From Piper betle (lineage: Eukaryota; Streptophyta; Magnoliopsida; Piperales; Piperaceae), in NCBI GenBank assembly GCA_033002965.1, contig JAURVB010000115.1, forward strand, positions 1-64,000: a stretch of 64,000 nt of DNA. Reading direction: 5' to 3'. Within the stretch, counting starts at the first letter, position 1, and each line of letters starts with the position of its first letter. Position numbers and translations under genes: made by a program. Under the pieces are notes generated by a model. The model ran no database searches, was not told the origin of the DNA, and saw nothing but the letters and a program-made list of their open reading frames with translations. This document shows, one piece after another, positions 9,238 to 22,429 of this stretch.

Positions 9238-12090
9238 TGTAACGACCTGTCCGAACCGGACCACGTGTTACCTAAAAATATAATTGATGTAACGATAATA
9301 TTCTAGGACATGAATTGAAAAATAGCAAATAAGTCTAGCAATATATAATATAAATCATAACAATAAATCATGTTCTCTAAAAATATAAAGTAATCGTCCC
9401 ACAGTCTTAGACCGTTTCCTATAGCCACATTTATAACACAAGAGAATAATAAGGAACTCCAATTTTTATTGTCAATTCACCAACCTGAGTCACTTTTATT
9501 CTTTAGTCCAAAGCTGCTCACCTGCAGAGGCAATTCCGCGTTAGTGATAAAACCACTAAGCCACATAATTAAATGAAACAAGTCAATAAAATCTCCATTA
9601 TCGTTTCAAGAGTCTTTTAGTTGTTATGAGCCTATGTCGAGCTTGTTATATGCTGGGAGGGGTGGCCAGCCCATCCAGCTACCATCCCATGCATGCGCAC
9701 ACACGCTACGTGGCCCACAGCCTGTAGTTACCGATGTTTGCCATTGACTCACCCTCTCGGTATCACAAGTTCATAATGAGCCGTCATTGCGCCAATGCGC
9801 CCTATTGCCCCTTTCGGCATGGGGTCAGGTGTTCAATCTTTCCTGGGGTGCTGCCTTGTGCCGAATTGAGTCGACCCTGGTTGCGTTCCAACGCATGGTG
9901 GTCTGATACTCAAGTCGACCAAGACTCCCACATAGTAATTTTAAAGGTGCGGCCCCGTGTCGGACTGAGTTAATTCCTTGACCCCGATTGCACTCGGTGC
10001 ATGGTGGTCGAATCTGGGCTCAGGCCAACCAGAATTGCAAACAAGGGAAAATATAACATTTCAAATAATTATACGGATCTGGATAGTTTGTAAGTGAACT
10101 TGCAGTTGTGACCAACGATCCTAATCTAAACGAGAACATAAAATTATACATAAGTATAATTTTATTTGAGTAGAAATGCATGCCACTAATTGACTAATAT
10201 ATATCGCTATTAAAATTCAACAATATTAAATATTAAATTATTCATGTAATATAATCATTTAAATCCTAGTTTACATTTTAAATTAATTATCTAAATCATA
10301 ATTAACACTTAACAAAGAATAAAGTAATTATTAATTCATAAACAAGTATTTAATTATTATTATTAGTATATTTTCTTTTGAGATAATAATTACTTAACCA
10401 CGATCTTGATGATTTAGTTTACAGTTATAATTTTTTAATCGCTATCATTATTCATAGCAATTTAATTAATTAAGTTGATTGATTAAATTATTTTAAATAA
10501 TTTGTATTATTTTAATTCAATTATATTATTAATACAATTACTTTAAATTATTCAACTCAATAAAATTTTGAACTTTATTTATTTTCATTATGCTATTTAG
10601 GTTCGAGGCTTGTGATTTTTTCCCGATTATAGTTTAATAACTCATTTTCTATATTACTAATTCGTTATTAAAATAATCACTTTATTTACCTGATATTAAA
10701 CTTCTTATGGTAAAGGTAAAATCTTTATTTTTATAATCACTTATAATCCTCTGATTTAATTTAATCGCTTGTAGTACGCCGATTAATTATCAACCGTTAA
10801 TCATTACCGTATTTTTATTACTTGTGGCGATTTTGTACAACAATTAATTAGTTAAGTAACTTTAACCCATAACCCATTAGAATAATTATTTTTGAAGATT
10901 TATTACGAGTTAGTATTATTTTTAACTCGAGCTGTATCGAGTCAACCCATATTTACAAAACTGCCATCTTCTTCTTCCCCAACGTCCTTTTTCTCCAAAC
11001 TCCATCCTTGCACCCAAAAACAGGTCCGTCTTTCTTCTTCTTCACTCAAAACTAGACCACGTCCTTCACTAACTACTTCCCCAACTATCCAATTGAACAA
11101 CCATATAAACATCCCAACCAAACGTCAACAACAAAATAAAAATAGCAAGCGATGAAGCATAAAATTCGTGCTTTACAGCAGCGATCCAAGGTGAACACCG
11201 TCCTGCACCCAAAACCAGACTTGTTCTTCTTCTCCCAGCCTCAAGACCCCTCCTTTCTTGCACCTTCCTCCAATTCAGATGTTCCACAACCTCAGGCCGG
11301 CCTCAAAACAGTAAGGATCAGCCACCTTTGGTCGTTACATGGACTATGGTCGTTCTCCCCACTTCTGCACTTCGCCGCCATGAATTCCGGCAAGAAGGTC
11401 ATCCACTGTGGAGTGTTCCAGTGGCCTGAACTACTGTGATGGAACCCATGATGCTGTCAATGAAGCACAACTGGTGTCTACCCCTCTAAATCTTCCATTA
11501 CAGCATCTATTTCAAAGGAACTGCCATCACCATCGTCACCCCTTGCAACTCCGCCCACAAACAGCTGTAATTCCGCCACCACTTGGAAACCAGGGACACA
11601 GTGAGCCCTCCCTTCGACACAGCAGCAAGAGAAGTTGTCAGGGTGTGAGGGACTGCCTTGCAATTGTTCATACGGTGGCCCATCTTGCCAAAGTTTCAAA
11701 CTACTTGGCCATGGACGGGATTCCAGTTTTCAGGTTAGTTCTTTTCTTTCTTGTTGATTTCAAACTTTAGTTACATGATTAACAAGCTTATTATCAATTA
11801 AAAAGAATATGCTTGCAAGAAAATTAAGAAGTGGGAGATAGGAAGGATACCCAAGCAAGGAAGAAGCTACGCTGGTAAGGAAGAAGAGAAGAAAATGTAA
11901 ATGAAGGCTAGGGTGGAGGACGTCCTTCATAAAATAAAATGAAATGACGGATAGGGTATGTGGAAACACCCGTATTTCACTTAACTGGGTAACCGGGTAA
12001 ATAATAAAATGGGTAAACAATTAACTGGGTGGAATTAACCGGGTAAAGAATATAACACGTTCGGTCCTTTCTGGGCCGCGTCTACGTCTA

Positions 12091-12149
<59 letters not shown>

Positions 12150-12167
12150 TTTTCCACAGTCTTTACA
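9238..12167 (+). mobile_element. LTR-like insertion of about 2.9 kb in the Athila second ORF (right boundary tentative)
   Basis: It starts TGTAACGACCTGTCCGAACC at 9238, a normal LTR 5' terminus, immediately after lysine-rich ORF2 sequence. Inside are a GC-richer part (about 9480-10040), a long AT-rich part (10100-10900), pyrimidine-rich DNA (10950-11300) and a TTA microsatellite. The most plausible end is TCTTTACA at 12167, because GCAGA precedes the start and GCAAA follows that end (4 of 5 match) and lysine-rich sequence then resumes. An alternative end, GGTCGTTACA at 11339, mirrors the start better but lacks a matching duplication. No pol domain is present. Confidence 0.4.
12090..12147 (+). 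repeat. (ATT)n microsatellite
   Basis: About 19 uninterrupted ATT units. On the minus strand it reads as a poly-isoleucine ORF, which is an artefact. Confidence 0.95.
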
Positions 12168-13910
12168 GCAAAAAGAGTAAGCACAAGGAAGTCCACCGGA
12201 CCTACAATCACTAGTTTCAACCAAGAACCGCCCATTCAACCTACTTCAATAGCAAGGGATACAAGCCCAAAGCAAGAAGCAAACAAAAATAGAATGAAGT
12301 GAAGAAAACTAGGTAGAGCCAGGGTGGAAGAAAGCTAAGACACACACTAATGGAAAGGAATGACAGGTGGAAAAAAACCACAAATTCAAAAAGAAAAAGC
12401 AAAGAGACATGACAAAGAAAAGTAAGGTGAAGATAATGCAAAGAGATGACACCAGATACAACAACAAATTCAAAAAGAGGAAGACAATGGCTAAAGAGTG
12501 AGTGCCTCCAATTTGTCCAAACACAACACCGAAGAAGAGGATTGGATTAGCTAGACAAAACCACTACCAAGGAAACAAGGACTTGAAGAGGGCAAGTCGA
12601 AGGAAGTCCTATTGTCCCCAAAGAAAATTTCAAACTAGGGACAGAAGAAAAAGAGCAAAGAAATGTTTGAAGAGCTACTACCATGGAACAAGAGTATGAC
12701 AAAGAAGACAAAAATAACAACGACCCACCTCAACAACACATTACCCATTTGTCTCTACCAAAGCGAAGGATACTTTGGTAGATGTTATATAAAGCAAACT
12801 GGTGATAAAAGAAAGAGCACTGGCCTGGAAAGGCAACAACACAGATTCAAACATAAAGGATAATCATGAGGCTAGGGTGAGGTGTCAATTTTGTGCAAAG
12901 CTAGGGGAGCAGTTTTGCCTATGGTAAAGGAATTCTCTGCCAACTTACAACAGGGAGGGGTGGATGAGAAAGTATTTGTAATAGGACAATGGGAACATCT
13001 TCAGCTCAACCATCAACATAATATTTAGCACTCCATACCATGAGGAAGATGACTACTCGATACTGATGGAGGAGGGAGTCAAAACTTCTGAGTTAGTGAA
13101 TACAATATGTTAGGAATCAAAGGAGGTGACATGGACAACCGGCAAAAACAACCAGCTCCTTAACTTTCATGTTGGTGCATTGCAGTTCAAATGGATGCCA
13201 TTATTTAAATTGATTTACTGCAAGTTGATACAAGTACCAACACTTTCCTGTCACACTGGACAGAGCTATTCTCTTGCACGCCATGATCGAAAAGAAGAAT
13301 GTAGATGCTGACTAGATAATTAACAACAACATCCTAGATGCAGTGAAGCCTTTGAAAGCTTTACGGTTCCTTACAATCATAATCAAATTGTGCATGGAAG
13401 CAAGAGTAAAAATTTCGAAGGATGTGGAAAGGATTAAAGCAGGAATGACCATTGTATCCAAGTCATTGGATGAACTACCACAATTAGGAGGCCACAAGAA
13501 TGCCACAAAAATACTCGAACAACTTAGGAAAGTCATGGAACTGTAAGAATTGATGTTATCCTTTACACAATATTAACAAGACTGGAATCAACAATGTTAC
13601 AAAAGTGTGAAGCCAATAGCATGAACATTTTTGACTTTCCCACTTTCAACACTTATGTTCTTGCTGGTCATTCTAAAGATACCACTGGAACCACACAAAA
13701 GAAGCAGTAGCCAAAAGGAAAGGCTAAGGCCCAGGCATCTCAGTAGAAAAACAAGGAAGGGAAGAAGGAAGCTAGGGCACCAACGTCAATTAAAACTCCA
13801 GCCAATAGAGGAAGAAGAGTATGAGGAAAAATTTGCAACACAATTTGGAGGAACTAAGCCCCTAACTAGCCATTTCACCAAGGCCAACCCCAACTCCTAA
13901 GACAAGGAGG
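12168..13910 (+). pseudogene. Second ORF of the Athila-type element, 3' part (degraded)
   Basis: Lysine-rich frames resume here, followed by a region reading LNFHVGALQFKWM, LPTFLSHWTELFSC-like residues and IEKKNVDAD (about 13150-13315). Then comes an open stretch LKALRFLTIIIKLCMEARV with KISKDVERIKAGMTIVSKSL (13343-13546), and a lysine/proline tail to 13900. The layout is like the second, unassigned ORF of Athila elements. Frameshifts every few hundred bases show decay. Function is unknown even in intact elements, so I assign none. Confidence 0.45.
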
Positions 13911-16266
13911 ATTATAAATGAGCAAGTCTTCTTCCCCTTTTCTTTTAGTTTGATTAATCTTTTGATGTTTTATGCTAACTTTTAGTAACCGTCAGGACAC
14001 AATTGCATTTTAGGTTGGGGGAAAGGTAGAGTTTAATTTGAACAGGTTTATGGTTTGTAGAACTATTTGGTGTAAAATTTTGTATTGATGTGACGCTATT
14101 ATGATATGCTATTTTGCCATGATAATACATATTATCAGTTTCGAGATGATGAATAGGTAAGGGCCTATTTTAGTATGAGCAGAGAGTCAATTTTAATGTT
14201 AAGCCCAAGCATGACTTAGATGAATGCTAGCTCATTTGCATTACACTATTATGAGTTTGTTTTCCCATATTATTATTTGAATCATCTTTTTAATCTTGAG
14301 CCTAGCAGTGTATAGAGAGGTTTGAGTGATGTTAACACAAGAAGAAAAAGAAAATTAACATTCCATTTCAGCATTATTGAGGCAAATTATAGGCAATCTT
14401 TAAATAATTAGGAAATGATTTAGGTGAGTTTTGTTCACTAGGGCCAAAAAAGCTATCCTATAATAAAATCAAAGTTTAGCCTAATTTTAAGACAAACATA
14501 AACTTCCAGTTTTGACTCCCTATTTCTGAGTCCTGATTTCTTTTATGACAACATTCATGATTTCTAATTATCTTACCTAGCATGACTGGATTAAAATTTT
14601 CTTACTGGTCAAGTGTTCATAGGCTACACAAGACTAAGTTATCATTGATAGGAAGACAATGGAGAGCTATCCGTGAAGGAGAAAAGAGTTGGTTAAATGG
14701 GAGCAAAATGGAATTATATGCGATCTTTGTGGTGATTATGATTGAAGGAAAAAACAATAGAGGAAAACATTACAGGAGTAAAAAATAGAAAAACAAAATG
14801 GTCACTACTTTAATGAACATAAATATCATTTGAGGAAACTTTAGTGCTAGTGATGTCTTTGCTTGTTTTTCCTAAAATAAGATTATGAGCCCTAGCCTAA
14901 GCCCATTATTGCTTAAGAAATCCTATTGATCTTGATAATCCAAAAATTCAAATTAGGGGTGAGAAAAGTCTGAAATTTGAACACATGATGATTTGATTCT
15001 CCACGTGTCTCACAAAACTATGAACTTATCTATATATAGAAAAGCAATTGGTTAGAGGTAATTATTTGGTCGGAAAATTATTCATGATTTTATAAGGAAC
15101 ATGAGAATTAGTTCTTCATCTCTGATTGTTATGGCTGAATTTTAAAATGTGATTATCTGGTCTTAGAAAATAATTGAGTAGAAAATTTTAAATTTGGGGA
15201 ATAGCAAATATTTTAGCTTGTGGGCTTGATAACACTTGAATAGAATTATTATTTTGGCATTATTCATGCATAATTTTTACTCAGCCTCATCTTCGATATT
15301 GATTTTACTAAAAAATAAGAATTTCTAAAAATATGAACAAAAATTGAATTATTTGCATACTCAGGTATAAATTTAAGTTAATGTTGTCTTTTATAAGGTA
15401 TTATTGAACTAGAATCATATACAAGGAAGGTGGAAGAGAACTCACAAATAGAGTATAATGACATCTGCACCAAATCCTTAAACAATTGGCACACATGCAA
15501 GTGAGAGACAAGACTAAGCACACTCAATCCTAAGATGAACCACTTCTGGAAACTGCTAAAGTGGGGAATAATTCTACAAATTATCAGGCTATAAACCATG
15601 CAAATTTTCACATACTCCCAACCAGTGAAAAGATCTACCTAACCAAGGTAGGACCACAACATTGAACTGTTGATGACCACCTTGTTGAGCAAGAAAGAAA
15701 CACTCACCTATTGCAAATGATTAAAGATGAACATCTTATGTACAATAGTTGAGGAGGAAGATGCAAGGAAGTTGCCAAGAACACACTCCACAGGAGCAAT
15801 TTGAATTCATGGATAAGACTTCACAACTACACGTGTTACATAAGGGAACAAGAGAATCACACTACCTTGGGAGAAATAATTGTATCGGAGTGTAACCCTA
15901 GCACTTGAACAGCAAGGACACTTCCAAGAAATTGCCAAGAAGATGTTCAAAAGTTGCCAAGGGACCAACACATCAGGTAGATGTTATAAATAAGAAAGTT
16001 GCATTTAGAGCAAAAGAGCTTTTGGAGAACTTAGGTTAGGGAGTTCTAGTAACTTCTTGACAATATTTGTGAGTTTGGAGATATTCATTTCGTTGGGAGT
16101 TGCAAGAAGGAAGGGACCCTAGGCGTAGAAGAGGCACTACTCAATAAGCTACAAGGAGGTTAGCTCAATGGAAGAAGAGTTCAGGTCAAGGCATTAGCGA
16201 TGCTGATCTGTATAACCCTACTCCTCTCCTTATTGTGTTAAGCTTTCTTGATGATTTGTACAATGT
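13911..16266. other. AT-rich non-coding DNA after the Athila ORFs
   Basis: GGTTGGGGGAAAGGTAGAG at about 14014-14032 is polypurine-tract-like and may mark the end of the Athila internal region. No LTR matching an upstream copy could be found after it. The remainder holds only short unrecognised ORFs. Confidence 0.35.
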
Positions 16267-18699
16267 ATTTTTGTAACACCCCGATTTTGGTTCACCTGAG
16301 AACCGAATCAGAAATTTTACGATCGAGTCAAGTCATGTTTAAAATTATTGGTCGATAATACTCGATCGATAAATTAGATCGAAACAACCCACTCGGTGTC
16401 ATGAAAATAGAAGACATTGTTAAATATGTGTCAAACACATCAAATATAAATAAAAGTAAGAAAAGAAATAAATGCGTTAAACTCAAGTGTGTGTAGCGTT
16501 TATCTGTCATTCCACCAAAGTTGACTCAGGATTTGGAAGACCTACATATATTATATGAAAAACGTCAGTAATGAGTGTTATTGGTCCAAAAAATAACTAA
16601 TACAATCTAGCAAATGGGTATTCTATTACCCACAAAAACTTATGAAACTTCAAGATTGCCTCACACTAGGTGGTAAGCAAAACATACTTAAACAAATGTT
16701 AGCTCGCATGCATGGCTCATAATCATATTTATACAGACAATACTTACGCCCTCACACCTTCCATATCACCTGCGACGGTACTAGAGTGGAAAAGGAACAG
16801 TTAAGTAAGTGCCAAAAATTTCAGAAATGTGTTGCGTTACGCAATACCCTCATACACTGCACTACCTCAGGGTTTGAAGTAATACTAGTGCAGTCCATAT
16901 ATATCTCTGTACCACTCATTCTCTTGTTCATAAAATCCATAAAAATGTGCGTATTTATATAATAGGTTTAGGGAAGAGGCTTGTATCATAAATTTATGGA
17001 GCATAAGTTTGAAAACCAACAAGGGATTTCATCCTTGTAGTTTTATTAAACATGTGTAGAAAACACGACTAATAGCCCGACATCAGAGGGATCCGATAAA
17101 ATGCTGCCAATGTTGTCTTACGTCTAAAACACGGTTAAACTCAACATAAAGGGAGTCAAGCAGAGAGGAAGAGTCCTAAGGACCTGTGGTCCAAGCTCCA
17201 AACGTATCTGCACATCTACGGCAAGCTCGGACTCCAAAGCTTACATCGGAACCCACTACTAAGTAAAATACTAACATCTCTATATGATGCATGCTCGTGG
17301 CGTGTGCTCGTATCATAAATACATTATAATAAAGAAAACAGTGCTAACAAACCTATAACTAAACATGTGGCACAAAAATCGAGACGTAATAATAATAAAT
17401 AATAAATAAATGAACATAAATAATACATTAATCAAAAAATAATAATATAATTATAATATATAAATACATGACTAAATAAGAGTAAATTACATATATACTC
17501 ATGTTAGTAAGCATATAAATTATTAGATAAACAACAAATAGTTAATTAAATAAACTAATACATAAACAAATAAAGAAATGACTAATATTAATTAATTATG
17601 AAGAATAATAATATAAATATCAAATATATGAGCATACGACTAAATATGTATAAATAATAACACGAGTAAGAAATAAGTAATAATCAATGAATTAATTAAA
17701 TAAAATAAGATAAACATGAACAAAAATAATATCTATGAATAAATACATCATCAATAACAATAACTAGTCACATAATCATTCATCATAGTCAACAAATATA
17801 TAAATAATAAGAAATGAATAACCATGAATAAATAAATAAATATATAAAATAATTAATAAATAAAGACAAATACGCATAACATCCAAACATGCTACACAAT
17901 GTGAATATGCATCTTAACTAATGTAAGGGTTCTCGAATTACCAAAAATGGTGCAAGAACGGATGAAAACGATCCAAAAATGAGCTGAATCAGCTGTACGA
18001 GACTGAACCGAATGGGCTGAACCAACCCGGTTTGGGTTAACTAAAAAATGGGTTGGGTTGGCTGGGCGGACTTGAACAGAATAGGAGGACTTGGATATAG
18101 GCTGGCGGGCGCAGACACAAGCAGGCGGGCGCAGACACAGGCAGGCAGACGCAGATGTAGGCAAGCTAGAGTGGACACGAACGCGGGCGGCAACGCAATC
18201 ATAGGCAAACGGGTAAACAGGCTTGATAAGGGGTGGCAGTGCCTGTTGCCAAAAATGCCGACGGCAACACAGCTAGGCTCCCCGCCGATCAGGATCGATA
18301 AGGGGCATCAAGGCGGAGGCTCTGGTGTTGACGATTGGCAGAGCCCGGCCACTAGTTGGTAGGAAAACAGCAGGAAAGGGGCAGTTCGCCGCTGAGTATG
18401 GTGGCATCATCTGCAGCAATCGCGGCCACGACGGTCATCGTGGGTTGTCTCAAAATGGAGATCTTAGTGAATAGAAGTTGTGTGGGTGGTTGGACCGGCA
18501 AAAGTGGCTCGCAGGCACCGAAAATGGTCAGAAAGGGTGGCGGCAGTGGTGAAAATTGATAGCAAAAATATCATCGCCAGTGGCGATCGTGGGTGCGGAC
18601 TGATAGCTGGCCATGAGGTGGTCACACTCGTACTGATCTGGTGGCTGGGGCTAGGCAAAAACTCACCTAGGCAAGATGAAGTGGTGGCAGTGCTAAAGT

Positions 18700-21600
18700 G
18701 TGTATGTAACACCCCGATTTTGGTTCACTTAAGAACCAAATTAGAAATGTTACAATCGAGTCATGTTTAAAGTTGTTAGTCGGTAAGACTCGACGATAAA
18801 ATAAATCGAAACAACCCATTTGGTGTCATGATAATGGAAGATGTCATTAAATATGCGTCAAAACACATCAAATATAAATAAAAGCAATAAAGTAAATAAC
18901 CGCGTTGAGCTCATGTGTGAGTAGCATTTATCTGTCCTCCTGCCACCAAAGTCGACGCAGGATTTGCAAAACCTACATATATTATATATAGAAACCGTCA
19001 GTAATGAATGTTACTGGTCCAAAAAATAATTAATAAAATTTGGCAAATGGGCATTCCATTACCCACAAAAACTTATGAAACTTCAAGATAGCCTCACACT
19101 AAGCAGTAAACAAACATACTTAAGAAATTGCCGGCGCGCATGCATGACTCATAATCATATTCATACATACATACATACAACATTTACGCATTCGCACCTT
19201 CTATATCACCCGCCACAATACTTAAGTGGCAAAAGAAACAATTAAGTTAAAGCCACATATGCCAAAAATGCGTTGCATTATGCAGTACCAACATACATCG
19301 CATTGCTTCATGGTTTGAAGGAGTACTAGTGTGATTCATACATATCTTGATACCACTCACTCTCTTATTCGTAAAATCCATAAAAATTGGTGTACTTATA
19401 TAATAGGCGTAGGAAAGAAGTTTATATCATACATTTCTGGAGCTTATGTTCAAAAACCAATAAGGGATTTCATCCTTGTAGTTTTATTAAACATGCGTAG
19501 AAAACACAACTAAATGGCCCAACATCGGAAGGATGCAATAAAATGCCACCGATGACGTCCTACATATAAAACATGATTAAACTCGATACTCAAGGAGTCA
19601 AGCAGAGAGGGAGAGAGTCCTACGGATCTATGGTCCAAGCTCCAAGCATATCTGCACAACTACAGCAAGCTCGAACTCCAAAACCTACATTGGAACCCAC
19701 TACTAAGTAAAATACTAACATCCCTATATGATGCATGCTCGTGGTGTGTGCTCGTATCATCAATACATTATAATAAAAAGATTATACTAAATAAATATAT
19801 CGCTAAACACACAACACATAAATCGAGACATAAAAAAGAGAATAACGAATACCAAATAATAAATAAATAAATAAATAAATAAAATTATGAATAAATAGAT
19901 AGATAATAAATAAATAAAAAAATCAATAATCTAATCATAAACTAATAATTTTGTATACTATATACGTAAATGGGTAAACACGAGTAAATATTATATATAC
20001 TCGTCTTAGTAACATATAACAAATAAATAAATATATATAATCATTATATAAATAAATAATTATTTATTTATTTAATTTTAATTAAACATGAATAATAATA
20101 ATATCATAGTCATCACAACAGAATGTGTAATTAAATATAATTAAATAATAACATACACCCGAACATACAAATGGATAAATAAATAAATATATATACAATT
20201 TAATAACATAATAAGTAAATATAATATTATTATTAACAAATAATTATGTAAACATTCATCATAGTCAACAAATATATAAATAATAAGAAATTAATAATCA
20301 TTAATAAATAAATAAATAAAATAATTAATAAATAAAAAAACACTCATAACATCCAAACATTCTAAACAATATGTATATGCTTATAAACTATTGTTAGGGG
20401 TTTTCGAATTATTGAAAATAGTCGAGAAACAGCACAAAATAGGCTGAACTAGACCCAACCAAGCTGAACCAAACTGAACTAAATGGGCTGAACCAACCAA
20501 GTCTCGGATAACTAGGAAGTGGGCTGGGTTGGCTAGGCGAATGGACAAAGACATGACATGGGCTGGTGGATTTGGGCATGACTAGGTAGACGTGGTCGCA
20601 AGTAGGTGGACGCAGTTGGGGGCGGGTAGAAGCAGACACGAGCAGGACGCCAGTAAACGGGCCGGACCGGGGCCGGCGGTGCCCGTCATCGGAATACACC
20701 CATGGCGGCGAGGCGGAGGCTGCCGTCGGCCGCGATTGAATGAGGGGAGGACAGGGATCATGATGGTAGTGGTAGTCAGCAAAGTCTCGTTGTCGATTGG
20801 TTGGAAAATGCCTGGAAAGTGGCAGTGTCGCCGCCAGGTGCGGCGACGTCACCGGCGGCAATCACAACCGTGGATGTCATCGTGGGTTGTCTCAAAATGT
20901 AGATCTCGGTGAAGGGGTATTGTGTGGGTGGTCGGATCGGTTAAATGTGCCTCGCCGGCGCCGGAAAAAGACCAAACGGTGGCGGCGGTGATGATGAATA
21001 GTGATCAAAAACTCGGTCACCGACGGCGACCGCAGCGGCACAGGTGGTCATGAGTGTTACAAATGGAAAGCCGGTCGCGAGGCGGTCACGACCGTATTGA
21101 GTGGGTGGCCAGAGGAGGCCCATGGTCTAGCCGGTGGCGAGCCAAAGTAGTGGCGGCGGTAATGGTGTAAAAATTTGAAAATCATGAAAAATCCGTTGGG
21201 TGGAAGATAGGGTTGAGTGGATGGCCCAAATCTTGCCACATGGCATGGTCGGGAACTCCGACAACCCATTGCCTAGTGGGACCAACCAATGGGTATATGC
21301 AATATACATATGGACAGAAAGCTCTCATCTAGACCGTCTAAAGTCAAAACTGACTCGAGTCTTAAAAGTGACTTTATAGGCAGGAATTGAGGCAAAAAGG
21401 CTAACTCTGAACTCAATCAAGCTAAGCCCACAGGGGCAACATCTAGTGATCTGAAATTCCTATGCTGCATGCAAATGAAATACCCAAAAATCCTAAACGA
21501 ATACTAAACACTGCAAAGGCCTAGATCTAGGCCTAAAATCCTGGCTAACACATACAAACAACTCTATATACCTCTATATACACAGATAACTCATGTTCTT

Positions 21601-21781
21601 ATCATCTCTATGTCGGGCATACTCAGCCACTGTAACATGCTCATACAGCCATCTAAGCCTCATACTTATATTCTTAATATTGCTATGGCTCGAGCTCGCT
21701 CGAATCGACTCAAGATTGCCCGAACTAGGACAAAACTAAAAAGGGTAAAACCCTAAACCAAAAATGGGGTTTTATAGTGTA
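18700..21781. repeat. Target-site duplication GTGTA of copy B
   Basis: GTGTA at 18700-18704 and 21777-21781 abut the element ends. Confidence 0.9.
18705..21776 (+). mobile_element. Inner copy (B) of the same 3.07-kb LTR-like family, inserted in copy A
   Basis: It starts TGTAACACCCCGATTTTGG at 18705 and ends GGGGTTTTATA at 21776 (final CA mutated to TA), 3072 bp. It is flanked by the perfect duplication GTGTA (18700-18704 and 21777-21781). Joining the flanks of A across B gives GCTAAAGTGTAAATTCTG, which aligns with the equivalent point within B (GGTAATGGTGTAAAAATTTG near 21158-21177). This proves same-family nesting. B and A share sequence along their whole length with scattered substitutions and small indels. 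Confidence 0.9.
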
Positions 21782-22429
21782 AATTCTGAAATTGTGAAAA
21801 ATCTCTGGATATATAGCAAGGTGAAGCCAAGGCTGATGTGGACGGCTCAGGTCTTGCCACATGGTACGATCTATGCATTTGACAACTCATGGTCAAGTGG
21901 GACCCACCTAGGGGTATATGCAATATACATATGGATAGAAAACTCGGATTGAGGCCATCCGAAGTTGAACCTGAATCAAGTCCTAAAATTGACTCCATAG
22001 GCGGGAATTGAGGCAAGAAAGGTAAATGGTCTTGAACCTTGAACTCAATCAAGCTGGACCCATTGGGGCATAATCTAGTGATCCAAAATTCCTATACTGC
22101 ATGTAAATAAAATACCCAAAAAATGCCAAACGAATACTAAATGCTACAACGCCCTAGATGTAGGCTTAAAATCCTGGCTAACTCATAAAAATCATATGTA
22201 TACCTTGTGTATACGCTGATAACTTATGCTCTATTGTATCATAACTGAAACTATAATATGCTTGTCGGGCATACTAGCCCAAAACTTGTTCATATGGCCA
22301 TCTGGGCATCATAATCATATTCTTAAAATTGTTCTAGCCTGAGCTCGCTCAAACTGACTTGAGACTGCCTAAACCAGGCAAACTACAAGTGGGTAAAACC
22401 CCAACCCGAACTTGGGGTTTTACAATTTT

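Larger units (their letters stand above)
16272..22424 (+). mobile_element. Outer copy (A) of a 3.07-kb LTR-like unit, split by an insertion of its own family
   Basis: It starts TGTAACACCCCGATTTTGG (16272) and ends TTGGGGTTTTACA (22424), with duplication ATTTT on both sides (16267-16271, 22425-22429). Removing inner copy B and one GTGTA leaves about 3076 bp, almost exactly the length of B. Each unit has a conserved first kilobase, a roughly 600-bp very AT-rich part, a GC-rich part and a conserved tail of about 600 bp. There is no internal direct repeat or coding domain. TG...CA ends plus 5-bp duplications point to a solo LTR of a long-LTR retrotransposon. The autonomous parent is not in the window. 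Confidence 0.85.
16267..22429. repeat. Target-site duplication ATTTT of copy A
   Basis: ATTTT at 16267-16271 precedes the TG start and ATTTT at 22425-22429 follows the CA end. Confidence 0.85.

Noticed and set aside
11152..11770. Possible host gene exons (GC-richer ORFs around 11152-11770)
   Set aside because: No recognised domain, overlapping frames, and the segment lies inside the LTR-like insertion.
12021..12239. Minus-strand ORF with a run of about 19 isoleucines
   Set aside because: It is the reverse reading of the ATT microsatellite, with no flanking domain.
20409..20912. Overlapping arginine/proline-rich ORFs of 106-150 codons
   Set aside because: They lie in the GC-rich part of LTR-like copy B and are not conserved in copy A at the same place.
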